In this document: one piece after another, positions 1-12,730 of the stretch
Layout of the letters: each line of letters begins with the position of its first letter
Numbering within the stretch: the first letter of the stretch is position 1
Source of the DNA: Helicoverpa zea
Taxonomy: Eukaryota > Arthropoda > Insecta > Lepidoptera > Noctuidae
Assembly (NCBI RefSeq): GCF_022581195.2
Contig: NC_061456.1
Coordinates: 5,892,501 to 5,956,500, forward strand
Direction: 5' to 3'
DNA: 64,000 bases
Made by a program: the position numbers and the translations under genes
The notes under the pieces: generated by a model
Databases searched by the model: none
What the model saw: only the letters and a program-made list of their open reading frames with translations
Told to the model about the DNA's origin: nothing

Positions 1-2839
1 CTATTTTGGGTCCGCTATCAAATGTTTATTTTATTTTTTGTACGCCAAAGGGTAAGGACTTATGTTACGGCATGAGGCTATCAGATATTCTATCGGACTG
101 AATTTCATGAAATCCTGTCGTAACATTATGGTAATGTATAAAAATGTCATTCGTAGTAAGTAGTAAAGCTCATATATCACACTTCATTTTGTCCTCGATA
201 CAAATATAACGTATACCTAAATAGTTGCTGGTATTATTTAGTCAAAAGAAGTTCATTCCTCAGCGTCACAATATACAATTGAAAACGGAACAGCTTACAC
301 GACATGTCAAAACATACTTTGCAAATTATTACGGAACATTTGTTCTGCCAAATTGAAAGCCAGACTTCCTCATAATAACAATTTTGCATTTTAGTTGCAA
401 ATTGATAGTTTGAAATCAATTATCGAGGTAGCTTTCCACAAGACTGCGCGATCTTATGACCGCGACACATTGGGCCGCGTAATAAACATTGATCACCGTA
501 CCTAAATAGTTTCTAGGTAAATAAAGCTTAAGTATCCAATGTCGCGAACAGTTTACAATGCTTGAATGCCCGTTCGTCTGTCATCTGGTATCAATCTGGG
601 AGGTTGCCAACGGCTGGCGTTCGTCCCGTAGTAGTGCTCGAGCCAATCGTATTAGTTCTGTCACATGGCTACTTAATTATTCTACCATAAAATTCACTAC
701 TGGAAGGTGTTAGCTCTATAAAGTATAAAAAGTAAAATCTTAAGCATCGACATTTAGTATACAGAAAATGTTTGACGAGTTGTCCCGTATGCATAGGTTG
801 TACGTTCTATGATAACACTACGTAGATGGCTAATTGATAATCCTTTTTACTCAATAAAATAATTTTTACAATATAAATTTCCAAAATATAAATAGGTACC
901 TAAACTTTATCACTTGCATGTTTATGTGTGTGTATAAACTAATTTGCATGTCATTATACATATTATGACTGAATACCGAACACACTGAAATGTTGTAACA
1001 CCTTATGAACCTACTGCATTCATGTGCAAATAAATACTTTGACTTTGACTTTATGATATCGATGACCTATAAGGCTGCGGTGGTGGAATTTTCTCAAAAA
1101 TCCACCTGACATATAGACACTATATCTCTATACTTTTAACTTGGATCAATCACTGGTTTTATCGCAATTTTTCCCTATTTACAAAGTGACAAATGTAACT
1201 TGTCCCTCACTTTGACGAGCGACAACTTTCAGACTCCCGCTTAAGTAAAGTTAAACCTCAGGAGGATACGAAGATGTGCCATAAGTTTGCGTTAAATAAA
1301 ACGCTCTTCCAGTTACTTTATTTATCGCGTTGGCGACGGTACTGTCAAGATCAAGAGCGTTTCGTAGACAAGGTTAATTATGACGGGCGTGTGGTACCGG
1401 CACTCCGGCAGCGTCTATAAGAAATGACGTGTTCCCCGCATCGCTTAGGTAGGTACCCGTGATTTATTAACTAGCCACTGAAGCAGCTGAAATTATTGAA
1501 CGCAATTGTACATCTTTTTAGTGTAAATGATGTCATAGATTCGTTTGAATGTTTAAATACAGATGTTAGGTTGTTGTGTAATTTTCTGGGTTAATGCGAA
1601 GAGAGCTTTTTTAAATTTATTTTTGTATTAAATTAGGTGATAATTGTATTCGTTTAATAGGTTTATAACCCTCTTCCTGTCTAACCATATAACGATTTAT
1701 AGTACGTAGGTACTTATAACTTTACCTTGTTGGTAAAAAATGATGTTTTAATTAATGATTGCCTGTAACAAATTGGAAATAGCATATTTTACCACAAGAT
1801 AATTTATATCAGGATTTGAATTCTTATATCATTTGGTATTTTAATCATACATCTTTAGTTCAGTGATTTCACAGACCTTTTTGTATAAAAATGAAAGTTA
1901 AAAACCATGAAGACATAAATATGTAATATTATGAATAACGTCTGTCTGAAATTTCGCTACGATATATCACCGTTTTCACAAAAAAAGATATCAAAGTCGA
2001 TGCGTATTTTACCAGTACTAACATATTACTAAAACTGCTTAATCTACATATATTTTTCAGGGTTAAAACAAACAAGACTTCAAAGCCAGGCTTTCGGTGA
2101 TATACGCTACGTAAAATATACGCACTGCTGAGACTGTGAGCAGCCGTCGAAACGTACCTAATTATCAGGGCCTCGAGTTTAACCTTAATCATGGTTAAAT
2201 GGGATATGAAACAGAGCGTGGGAAAAGAATCAATGTACGAGGATAATAGCTTATTTGGATTCCCAGCTACTTTAACAGATGACTGGTTTTACACATAATT
2301 ATGAACCTATCTAGAGAAATAAACTTTTTTTAAACAGTTGAAATAATTTATTTTATTTAAGCCTTTACAAGCACTTATGAACGTCAAAAGTATAACTAAG
2401 TTTGATTCTAGTTGCCTATTCTAAAAGTAGCTGCCTATGGAGAAGAAGTATATGACAAGAAACTCCATATTTACTCTTTTTACAAATTGACGTGACTCTA
2501 TCAAAATCGTTGTGGTAAACTTTAATTAAAGTTTAGTCGACTATATAAAAAAGTGACAAAATGTCTTCTTGAAAACGAAGAATAATCTTCAATCACGACT
2601 GACGACGGAAGGCTTTGTGAAGGAAACTTGCTAAGATACTTTTTGTGTTCAAGTGTCGTGTGACTGTCGGCGGTGACACTTCCAAATAGGGCAAAGGCCA
2701 CATTAATCCATTCAATTATACATTTTGACACTAACTTCGAGCTCACAATTCAAATTATAAAAATAATTATGAGATACTCATGGATAATATACTAACTTTC
2801 ACATTTACGACACATTTATTATGTAGGTTAGGTATCATA
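1..2839. other. AT-rich sequence without a recognisable gene; LINE-type tail inside
   Basis: No coding exon, RNA gene or intact mobile element found. The open frames present are short and lack coding character. At 1018-1052 a string ending CAAATAAATACTTTGACTTTGACTTT resembles the 3' tail of a LINE-type retrotransposon. If the multi-exon gene continues leftward, as its phase-2 donor at 14951 requires, this stretch is intron. Confidence 0.4.
1018..1052 (+). repeat. Probable LINE-type 3' tail (TTTGAC repeats)
   Basis: AAATAAATACTTTGACTTTG followed by a further TTTGAC-type repeat. Short pentamer/hexamer-repeat tails after an AATAAA-like string are typical of 3' ends of insect non-LTR retrotransposons. 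The body of the element was not recognised, so only the tail is claimed. Confidence 0.35.
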
Positions 2840-3159
2840 TACAAGGTGTTGATTTGCATTTGTGCCATAGTTCAGGAGGAGCACATACAATACTTTTTTT
2901 GTCCAATTTTATGAATGAAATTTATGAGTGATCGCTACGTATGCTTTGCGTTTGCGTTTGTGTGAGGGTGCAGCACGGTTTTAAGGCCAGTAACATACGC
3001 GCCAAGTTTAAATAAGGCTAGATGACATTTTCGGAAATCCGAAAAAAAAAATTAAGAAAAAAAATTACGTACCAATTTTTTTATTGATTTGGGTTGAGAA
3101 TCATTATATAGCATAATTACCTCCTTGAATATGGCACGGATGCAAATCAACAGCTTGTA
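2840..3159. mobile_element. 320-bp MITE with ~40-bp terminal inverted repeats and TA target site
   Basis: The left end begins TACAAGGTGTTGATTTGCAT. The right end, read in reverse complement, begins TACAAGCTGTTGATTTGCAT, and similarity continues through GTGCCATA to about 40 bp. The element is flanked by TA on both sides (2838-2839 and 3160-3161), as for Tc1/mariner-like elements. It has no coding capacity. The interior has A-runs and no open frame, so it is a non-autonomous miniature element. Confidence 0.75.
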
Positions 3160-3319
3160 TAGTCTAATATGTATACTTAGTACAGTCTCCTAAAGATACA
3201 AGTGGGAATAGTTACCTTTTATACAATGGTCGTTCTGCCTGAATGTATTTTTTCACTTAGGGTTTTTTGGAACAATGTTCTAGATAGACTAAAGTAATTT
3301 TGGTAAATTATTTATTATA

Positions 3320-4279
3320 CTTCGGCCGTTCAGAGAATGCGTTCCTGACACCTATCAGTTAGTCACGACTAGTGATGGGCACAACATAACACTGAGTTCG
3401 TTACCGTTCCTTCAAAATGAACCGCCGCATTATTTTAAGATTATTTTCGTTTTAAATTGGCGGAATCATTTGTTTTATATTTTAGTTATTTAAGTGGAAA
3501 CCAAAAAAAGGTAATATTCATATAATAAAATTGTTTTATTTATTCTTTGTTACAAGTACATTGAATTGAATGTGCGAACAGAATATTAATCAGACTCCGA
3601 TTTGCTTGAGGAGGTGGTGTCTTCATCATCATCTTCGCCTACATGTATAATTATATTATTATCAATAACAGAATCAATCCTGATATCTCGGTCTAACAAA
3701 AGCCGGGTAATCAAATAAAAACAGATCGAAAACACTTGAAAAACGTGGTCTATGCGCACGAAACGACAACGGACGACTGTTTTAGCGTCACAAAATGGTG
3801 GCCCATAACGCCATTTGGGGTTACCATTTTTAATCTAAGTATAAAAATGCGGTTTGGTCATAGTTTTATTTTTATATTTCATAAAAGTTATAATTAAGTC
3901 TTATAGTCCATTATTTTCCAATTCTTAAAAAGAAAATCAAAACGTATTATTTTATATTATAACTGTATAAGAACAGATTACGATACTTGCCTGTTATTTT
4001 TAGCACAGCACTACAAAATATAAACCGCTGACATAACCTTGTAATAGCGCAGTATAGATTTAGAAAAATATTGTTTACCAAGTTATTTGACACTCAGTTT
4101 GGCACAAAATTATAACATTCATTGATTATTGATATAATAATGTTGTTTTAATGCTCCTCAATTGTTAAAACGGTAAACAACCAGCAAAAATATTTTTATC
4201 GTAACTGCAACGCCATTGCAAAGTTACGTCGTCAGTTCAATCGCGACGTGTCAGGAACGCATTCTCTGAATGGCCGAAC
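3320..4279. mobile_element. 960-bp DNA transposon, deletion derivative, 32-bp TIRs
   Basis: Ends match as inverted repeats: CTTCGGCCGTTCAGAGAATG at the left, and GTTCGGCCATTCAGAGAATG at the right read in reverse complement. Both continue GCGTTCCTGACAC (30 of 32 positions identical). TA flanks both ends (3318-3319, 4280-4281), consistent with a TA target site. The superfamily is uncertain. The left half contains a minus-strand open segment with stop codon and poly(A) signal (separate entry), suggesting it derives from a coding parent by internal deletion. Confidence 0.75.
3586..3776 (-). pseudogene. Possible terminal exon of the parent transposase gene inside the 960-bp element
   Basis: Minus-strand frame of about 62 codons after a plausible acceptor (GCTAAAACAG|TCGTCC). 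It ends in an acidic/serine tail (GEDDDEDTTSSSKSESD, then TAA at 3586-3588). Two overlapping AATAAA motifs lie 42-51 nt downstream (around 3536-3545). The order frame, stop, poly(A) signal, terminal inverted repeat is what the 3' end of a transposase gene would look like. No catalytic domain is left to identify the family. Inference only. Confidence 0.4.
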
Positions 4280-6276
4280 TATAAGATTTATATATTATAC
4301 ATACTCGTACCTATGTACATAGTTATAAGCAAGATCACCGATTAGATCCTTTTTTTGTCTATTACCCTCCAGTAATCGATTTTTCGCAAAAACGAATTAA
4401 TGAATAATGTAAATCCATAGATGCGAGTTTAACACCTTTTCATTTAAGAGCCGTGTAAATACGTTAGTCATTTGTATTTTGGACTCTGAAAAGGACTGTA
4501 TCAGTTTCTAATTAAATGCTTATAGAAACAGAAAAAATAATTGGATTTGTTTTAGAGACCCGCACTGCGACTATATATTCGAATTTAGGCTTTGACCTCA
4601 TCCATAATGCAGAACGCAAGTCGGCGACCCCATACGTCTGAATACCTTCACAGAACTGAACAATGAGGTTCCATTTCATATCAGCCATTATTCTACGCTT
4701 TTTGTAACGCATTGTATTTTCAAATTAAAATTATAACAATGACAAACAAATCAGAGTTATTGGGTTTTAGTTTAATTTTGAATGTAAGTTTACGATCCAT
4801 ATTGGCAATGTTCATATAGTGTTTATGAGACCATCTTTATGATTCGCTCCTTTTATCATGCCTTATGTATGATATACCTATTGCTTTCTCTGATCGGTCA
4901 TTGCTGTCATAAGTAGCATCATACTAAACTTGTGTACAATACTACCTATTTAATGCACAAACTAAATATAGTACAATAGATTTATAATCTCATTGAATAT
5001 TCTTTACATAGCGTCGTAGATACACTGAGTTAAGCATTTATCGAGGTAGTTTCCCGTGCGAAATTACAACTAAAGCAGGCGGGTCACGGGTTGGTAAAGT
5101 TCAAAGGTTTTCCGAGACGATGCACTTGTGCAGGGTTAAATCTTGGGAGGTGGCTGGTTATTGACGCGATAAATGCTTTGGAATGTTATCTCCTGTGAAG
5201 CCAGGTAAGCGTCCTGTAGAGGCTAAAATTAATTTAAAATTAGTAATCATCTTTAGACATAACTATAATTACTATTTCAATTAAAATTTTCGTATTTTTA
5301 AACAATTTATCGATGTCTACAAATTGTATCATTCATAATGTTTCTTGGCTTCGAGCAATTGTCCTTCGAGTACATTTTTGTATTTGACCTTAGGTAAAAT
5401 AATACATAAAGTACATACATATGTCGTCGTATAGTTTCAATTAAGATATACAGTAATTTTTTTTAATCAAGTAAATAGTAAAATTGTATTACTTAACATA
5501 ATGTTTAAGTTGTTATTACTCTTAACTCTCTCCGTATTTCTGAAGCGTCGCCTTGCTTCACTGATCCAAATCATATGTAGCAGAAAGCACTGAGCTATGT
5601 AAAAACCGTACGCTTCGAAGCACATGTAAAATTGCGAGTTCCAAGTATTACACGTGTAAAATAATTTCAGATTAAACGCTAAGAGCCTACAAATATTGCA
5701 AGCCTGTCGTTTCAATTTAGAACAAGGTACATATTAAAATCGTTTAGGTATAAGAGGGAGACTTGTTTTACAAATTAGAAGCAGTGTTCTTGTAATAAGG
5801 TTTGCTCGTAAATGTTACTAAGCATCTTAAGCGTTTGACAAATTTTGTTAGGATTAATAAAAAAAGTGATTTATGTTGGTTAGCTAAAAAATATGCTGGT
5901 TCATATGGAAAGTTTTAACGTGTGTTCCTGTAGTTACTGTAAACTGCAAAGCCTTCGCGAATGAATAAAAAATGTTCAAAGTTCAAATGACGTCATGTTG
6001 GAAAAGTGACGTTGACAGACAGAGCAATTCACGTGCCTCGTGGTCATGTTTTGTAATCAAAATGTTACATACAACCAACAGGTTGCAACAATATTTGTCT
6101 ATGCAGTTTATGAACAAACATACTTTTATGTAAATTAATTTGCAAAAAAATGCACCACAAGAAATATCTCCTTATTGTGATCCTATATTTAAAAGTATGT
6201 AATACAGGTTATAGTACTGTAAATGTATACTCCAATTAGTACCTAAGACATTACACTACGTTTATATTCATTATTC

Positions 6277-6420
6277 TTTATTGCACACTTATCATAAATA
6301 TATACAAAGAATCAAGACAGTTTATGTACAACGGCGAGCTTAACCCAGAATTGGGTTCTCTTACAGCCAACCTTAAAGCCATAGAGAGATTCGATAGAGT
6401 AGGTAGATCAAAAAAGTGCA
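6277..6420 (-). repeat. Probable 3' end of a LINE-type repeat, reverse orientation
   Basis: The stretch starts TTTATTGCACAC (a reverse-complement AATAAA) and continues through ACGGCGAGCTTAACCCAGAA and GGTTCTCTTACAGCCAACCTT. Arrangement and wording resemble a repeat common in lepidopteran genomes as the 3' end of a non-LTR element. Identification is from memory of the pattern, not from an alignment. Confidence 0.4.
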
Positions 6421-8880
6421 CAACAAAAATATGAATACCTAAACAAAAATATCAAATAACAATACACTATATAAATATATATATTGTTGGATATGAACCC
6501 TCCTTGCTACCAACCTGGACTGACCAGGCTGGTATAAAAGAAGAAGTTATGACGGACAGAAGGATGACGGATGTTGAAGATGTCACATCGTGATCTTATA
6601 ATTAATTATCGATATTGTATTTGCTATTCAAAATTGGCTTCTGCTAAATCCTTTGAAAGAAATAAACCTTACCAGGTTAAATGTCTATAGACGTGTGTTA
6701 TTCAGTTTCAAGTACCACTTCTGATCTGACCTCTAAGAATACTTATGTAGTAAAATTACACAACACATAAACATAATACATATAAAAAAAATATATAAAA
6801 TAAATAAAAGCCCAGGTATTAATTATTTTACCAGGTATTTTGGTCTTTATTCTGGGAAATGCGAAAAAGCTGGCTGGATATTGTTTTATAAAGCCATTCT
6901 AGTTTACGAGTCTATTGTTGGTGTGTTGAATGAGCCTACCCACGTGCGAAGGTACATTTTTATTTAGCTTTTTATTCATTTAATAAAAATGCATCACAAA
7001 ACATTTCTTTCAAATATTTCTAAGTTTTGATTTCCTGCCAGTTTGAATTTAATATCAGTTTTATTAATACCCTTCAAGTTTCTGCTAATTCTGATTTAAT
7101 CTTGATTATCATTAATCTAATGCATAAATGAAATTACCTACAGCATCAAAGAAAAATATATTAACTTTGGGCTGACGTACTTTTTTATTCCTGATATAGG
7201 GCTTTACAAGCACTGAGCCGCAAGAACAAAGAATGTTATAAAATTCAATTGTGAAAGAGGTTAACAACAGACGGTTTTGTTGTGCACTGTAATCTTTAAA
7301 TCCATTACCTCAATGCTAAAAGTATAAAAAGGTTCTAATACATTTTGTATCGGTACGGCTTAGTATAAGGGTAAAAAGCAGTACACTCTCGTACATAAAG
7401 TATTTGAAAAATGAGGAAACACGTTGGGTTTAACAAGGGGATAAAAATAGCCTGTTGGATGACGACAATCGAATCTTGATTATAAATGTATCATTGTTAG
7501 CAGTACAATACAGTGGCGTTAGTGGAATTATGACAAATGACCCGGAATTGTACCTGCAGTTCTTGATTGATGATTTATACCTTCAGTGTTTATTATTCAT
7601 CAAGGTAGCCTAGGTATGATTTTAGACAGTTTAATTAATTGAGGTTTTTTGCTTGTGCACGCAATTTGTAGGTATGGATATTTTTAGAACAACCTCTTTT
7701 AATTAGTTAGGTATGGTATAATGCACTGATTGCTAATGAAATTATTAAAGATCACGAAGCTCTATGTATTTATTTCACATATAGGTATATTATCTGGACT
7801 GAAGCATGTTATTACAGAATAATATATTTTGTTTTATTTTTGGGTGACCTTTTGAAAGTCTTATGGTAACGGACGATTCAATATTTCGCATTTTACGTGG
7901 CTTTCTCTATAGAGCTGAAAATCGGGTTTTCAGAATCCAATCCCAATTTAGCAGCACTTCAATTACCTACATAGGTATGCATTAATATTAGCAGTAATAC
8001 ATGAACACCATTATGATCAGTGAAAGCCTATTCTGTTCAATTTCTGAAAACATAACTCGGCATATCCCGGGAGTTTGCCCTCGCTACATATTAGGAAATC
8101 GCGCACTGATTGCTTATGTGACCGCAATATTAATCAAGAAACCGTCTCTTTTGATGTTGAATGAAGCTATTTTACTGCGAATAATTCCCACATCTACCAA
8201 CCTTCAGGAAAATATGTGTTAATATTTCTAGTTCAAACTAAATTAACATTTCCAATAGACGTAGGTTCTAAAGGGAAACAAAACTAAAAAAATCTTATAT
8301 AAATTCAAGGAATGCCAATTGAAATTCGTTTTATAAAGGCAGCTAATCCATATTCAGTTTGGTTCAAGCTTTGTATAGTCTGATTTCTATTGTTTCTTTT
8401 TGTGAATAAAAGAATGAACTTGTGCAGTAGCGGTTCGAAAATCATCCAACAAAAGGAAGTAAAATTACGTAGAAACTAGTCGACGTACAACATTTTGCAT
8501 TTTTCATTTAATTTTCTATTGTCTGTTATGTGAGTGCTCCCTTATTCTGATTGCTAGCGCCACCTAGCGTTGAATAAAATATGCCCTAGCTTTTGGGGTA
8601 ATACTCGCAGCATTTGAATATTTCTGTTTACAGGAAACGGCTAGTAGTTTATTGGAGGCAGCTTTTACAACAGCAATTTTTACTATAAAACTAACTACTT
8701 AGGTACCTAATGCACAGGACTAGAACGTGAAGTTAATGCCTACACAATGCCGGATAATAAGGATTACTGGGAGGAAAATGTGTTGTCATGCTATCAACGA
8801 AATTACAATAATATCTATTTTTACTATTAACAACGCAAAATAAACATGGTTCCAGTGATTTTAATTTTACTTCAACAACA

Positions 8881-8967
8881 TTTTCATCTGCCTAGCCTTC
8901 CAGCCGTCCAGGGTCGGCTTTCTTGTCTTGCATGGTGCACCTGTTTACCAGTGTTTTTTTTTTTTCC
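8881..8967. repeat. Fragment of a dispersed lepidopteran repeat
   Basis: Contains CATCTGCCTAGCCTTCCAGC, GTCCAGGGTCGGCTT and TTTACCAGTGTTTTT. These strings occur in this order in a repeat widespread in moth genomes. It is truncated on both sides and followed by a T-run. Family not assigned. Confidence 0.4.
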
Positions 8968-10118
8968 AACAATATATAATGTAGATATTTCAACTTAAAA
9001 TAAAATTCTTCTAACCAACCAACAAGAAATTGTCTGTAATAGTAAACATGACATGAGAGAACTCAAACAGGTACGTACTACATAGTGTTTGCATCAGGAC
9101 TTGATGCCGCGATAATACGTCGGTTTACTGAGCTCCGTGATAATGGACTGCTTCGGGATTATGTCGAGGATTCGGGAAACAATAGAGATTGTGTTATAGG
9201 ATATATGCTGTTGTTATCCCAAACGTGACGGAATGCTGAGATAATTGTAATAACCTGTTTCCTGTGGTTTGTTGAAGGCATTCTATAAATTTCTTAATTA
9301 AGGAATGGTCATTGACTTGTTCTTTGTTATATACCTAAATACGTACATATACATATATGACACTCAAAATAGCTTGAATACGCATGAATGATAAAGGTTG
9401 CCGTGACCATTCAGCGGACAGCTAAATGTCTAGCATAGGTCCACATATTTTATCCTCACCTTTGGGAGCCACTGACATGACATTAACAAATGTATGTAGG
9501 TGCTAACTATGTTTCAGTATTAATTAGTTTAGTGTAAATGTACCCGCAGCCTACTAGCTGGTATTCCCTAAGGTACCTGGAGTTACTTCTCAAGGACACT
9601 TTCCGTGCCTAAGCCTAATTGAGTCACGTTCCCCTTCAATTTGCGAAATTAAATATTATGAAGGTATTTTAAGACAAAATATTAATTAAACACGAAATAT
9701 TATGTTGCTAAAAGTCTTCTTGGTTTCAGATGGCAAACGAAATTTTTGGATATTAACATACCATTAACTGCTGAAATGCGTAATTATTTTTCTATAGGTA
9801 AAAATATCACTTTTCATTCATTAAAATCTTCGAAAACTTAGAACAAAAAGTTTGTGGTTTTATCGGTAACTGTCAAGAAACAACGTTTCATCACGAACTT
9901 GAGGGAGTTATCTCTAAATTCCTTTTCTAAAATTTATCATCGCTAAAGTTACACCTGAAAGTTTTTGAAGAAATAAAGTTACCGGTATATCTGGACAGGT
10001 CGGGCGCCCTCGGGGGACGCAGTAAGTAAATTTTATTGGGACAGCTACATATAACTAGTGAGAATAAGTTTACGGACAACGTATTTTTATGATACAGTCG
10101 TAAATACATGACATAGAT

Positions 10119-10643
10119 CAGTGGTTCTTAACCTTTTTGACATGAGGGACCATTTTAACTAAAGTTTGTCTTGCCGGGGACCACCCCATCGGTTTACCTA
10201 AATTGAGAGTTCTTTGATAAAGAATACAAGCATACTTTATAATTAGCACTCATTTCTTTATTATTTATCAAAAAATTAAAAGTTACAGATTTTAATTTAA
10301 TGAGATTTTTGTGACTGCATTTTCTTTACTAATTTCTGAATTTTTACCAAATATTACGTAAAATTTAACCCAAACGTACTTAACTTTTTGTTTGTTGACA
10401 AATGCAAAAATAAGGGCATATAGTTTCTAAATACGCGAGCCAAGCGAGCCCGAAATTTTAATTATTTTTAAGACTCAAAACCAAAATTACGTAAAATGTT
10501 GCGAAACCTGTGCGCGCATTGATAAGTCGATAAAAATAAAGTTAGATAATGTACAGCAACGTCGCGAAGCAGAGCTTCGCGGACCACTTGGAATGCCTCC
10601 AGGGACCGCTAGTGGTCCGCGGACCACCGGTTAAGAACCACTG
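10119..10643. mobile_element. 525-bp non-autonomous hAT element
   Basis: Ends CAGTGGTTCTTAACCTTTTT and its inverted partner GGTTAAGAACCACTG, the classical hAT CAGTGGTTCTTAACC terminus. The flanks ACATAGAT (10111-10118) and CTATAGAT (10644-10651) agree at 6 of 8 positions, an eroded 8-bp target duplication typical of hAT. The subterminal region repeats GGGACC/GGTCC-type words on both sides. No open frame remains. Confidence 0.82.
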
Positions 10644-10651
10644 CTATAGAT

Positions 10652-12454
10652 AGAGTCAGCGTCTTATGTTGCATATTTTTATCGCTCTATGAAATAATAT
10701 TAAAGAAGAATACTCTTCCTGTAAAACAGAAATCAAAGTCCATTATTGTAACCATTGAAATTGGCTTTAAAATATACATCAAGAGAAACTGATTGGAGGA
10801 AAAGAAAAGCGGACATTGAAATAGACAATATAATATCCATAAAGTTCATTTTACTACATCAGTCCCGGCGGGATTTATTTTATCTTTGTAGCTAACGAGT
10901 AACTTCGCTCAGCGGTCGCCTATTGCATCAACCGGGGAACCGAGCGTTTCTTTTATTTGTCTGTAATGGCAGAGTTAAGTGCCTTCTGATTTGATTCCGC
11001 GGGAATAATTGGATCGTCTCGTTTCAATTAGAAGGGCCCGTTTGAAGCAGTCGTCGCCAATAGATCAAGCTAACAATAACTCTTCAGCGATGAATAAATT
11101 AACTGCTGATTTACTGCCGCCGTTAGTGCTTCACAAAGGTTTGGCACGTTGTCTCAAATGGCAGTAATATTTCCCACAAACTTGAAGTATGAAACTATTT
11201 TTATGTTTTTAATAAGGTTTTTCATAAACACATCGTTTCGACGAGATAAAAAGCTTGTAGTCTATTAAAACATCGCTGATATTAAAATTGCTTGAAGGAA
11301 TACATTTTATGCAAATTGTCTAAGCATCACTGTTTTATGTCTGTATAAAGGTACACCGTTAAACGCAATTTGAACAAAACATTTTACTTTTTTCTGTTTC
11401 GTTTGGGAAACAAAACAATTTTATTTTTATTCAATTTCAGGTTGATGGAAACAGCTTTTGTGTTGGGAATGCAATGCATATTTAATACTTTTGGGTCGCG
11501 ATCACAAGAAAAGGGTTCTTTCGAAGTTTTATTTTAGTTTCGACATCTCTATTTGAGAGCCTACCTTTTGTTAACTTCACTTTATGTTCCTATTAGTCAC
11601 CTCCCCCCAATTTCACTCCCTTTTTTGGTACAAGTGGAAAATATGTAAAAATATCCGAACAGATAATTAAAAACACTTTTCATCATCATAAGTTAACAGT
11701 TAACATTTGCCTTAAATCTGAAAATTACTACATCAGTTTGAAACAAACTTTCAGTTCATTGAAAGGCACACCGGCAAATTGTTACAGAAATAAAGTTGTT
11801 CTCACGGAGTAGGACGGAGGCAGGGAATATGTAACTAGCGAAGCCAACTGTTGGGAGAGGGAAGAAACGCAGATGCGCTGACAAGGCTCTGACGTATAAG
11901 CTTATTACCTAACTTATTGGAGTGAAATCTGTCAGATATATAAACGTTATCGTATTCATATGTGCCGTATGTTACTTTTCTTTATTAATTTGAAATGAAA
12001 AAAATACTCTTGCTTGAATCATACTTGTATTTAAGTACTTTCGGTCCATTATTGCCTTCATCAAAGGTTTGTTTCGCCTAATATTTATCGAAGTATGTAA
12101 ATATGGTAATTCGACAATTTCAATATTGAAAATTACATAGGCAATTTCTTTTTCACCTCGCTACAATTATATAAACTTACTCTGTCCATTACTATCAGTA
12201 GTCATGCAAGATATTCTGTTGAGACAGCGAACGGTAATACAAGAAGGTAGACGTGGGTACGGTACATATAGCCTTTGTTTGCTTAAAGTTTTTGGTAGCT
12301 CTCTGAAATGTCTGTCACGTTTCAGATCTTCATACATCGATTCTTCTATGACGGGGGTGCGTTAGGTAAGCGTGTGTTTTGATGTGACGGATAAAGTACC
12401 CATCTTAAACTTGTCAGCAGTCAGACGTAAGTTACGTACTTATTTATGAGTAGA
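10652..12454. other. Non-coding stretch; somewhat GC-richer block at 10860-11160
   Basis: No gene found. The block at 10860-11160 has a more balanced base composition than its surroundings, no long open frame and no repeat resemblance. It could be conserved regulatory sequence, but only comparison between species could tell. Confidence 0.3.
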
Positions 12455-12730
12455 TCCTAACTAATATTATAAATGTGAAAGTAACTCTGTCTGTCTGTCT
12501 GTCTGTCTGTCTTTTCTTCACGCCTAAATTACTGAACTGATTTGTGTGAAATTTGGTACAGACATAGTTTGGAACTTGAGAAAGGACATAGGATAGTTTT
12601 TATTAAAAAAAAAAAATATAAAAATAAAAAATAAAATTTATTCCGGACATATAGCGCCATCTATTGGTCAAACCAAAAATATGCCGGAAGTCACTATATC
12701 ATGCGAACGAAGTCGCGGGCAAAAGCTAGT
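12455..12730 (+). mobile_element. Full-length short retroposon of the lepidopteran CTAATATTATAAAT...GCTAGT type
   Basis: Starts CCTAACTAATATTATAAATG, has an early simple repeat ((TCTG)n at about 12487-12511), then CACGCC...ACTGAACTGATT and AATTTGGTACAGACATAG. It ends in GAAGTCGCGGGCAAAAGCTAGT. This architecture is extremely common in lepidopteran genomes and is usually annotated as a SINE-like element. Both characteristic ends are present, plus an A-rich internal stretch at 12606-12640. Confidence 0.7.

Larger units (their letters stand above)
4282..10118. other. AT-rich, no gene seen; two small dispersed-repeat fragments
   Basis: No exon with matching splice signals or protein-like content was found. 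The longest frames (5467-5715 minus and 8001-8222 plus) have AT-driven composition and no family resemblance. Repeat pieces at 6277-6420 and 8881-8967 are listed separately. Probably intronic to the gene at 14951-34811. Confidence 0.4.
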
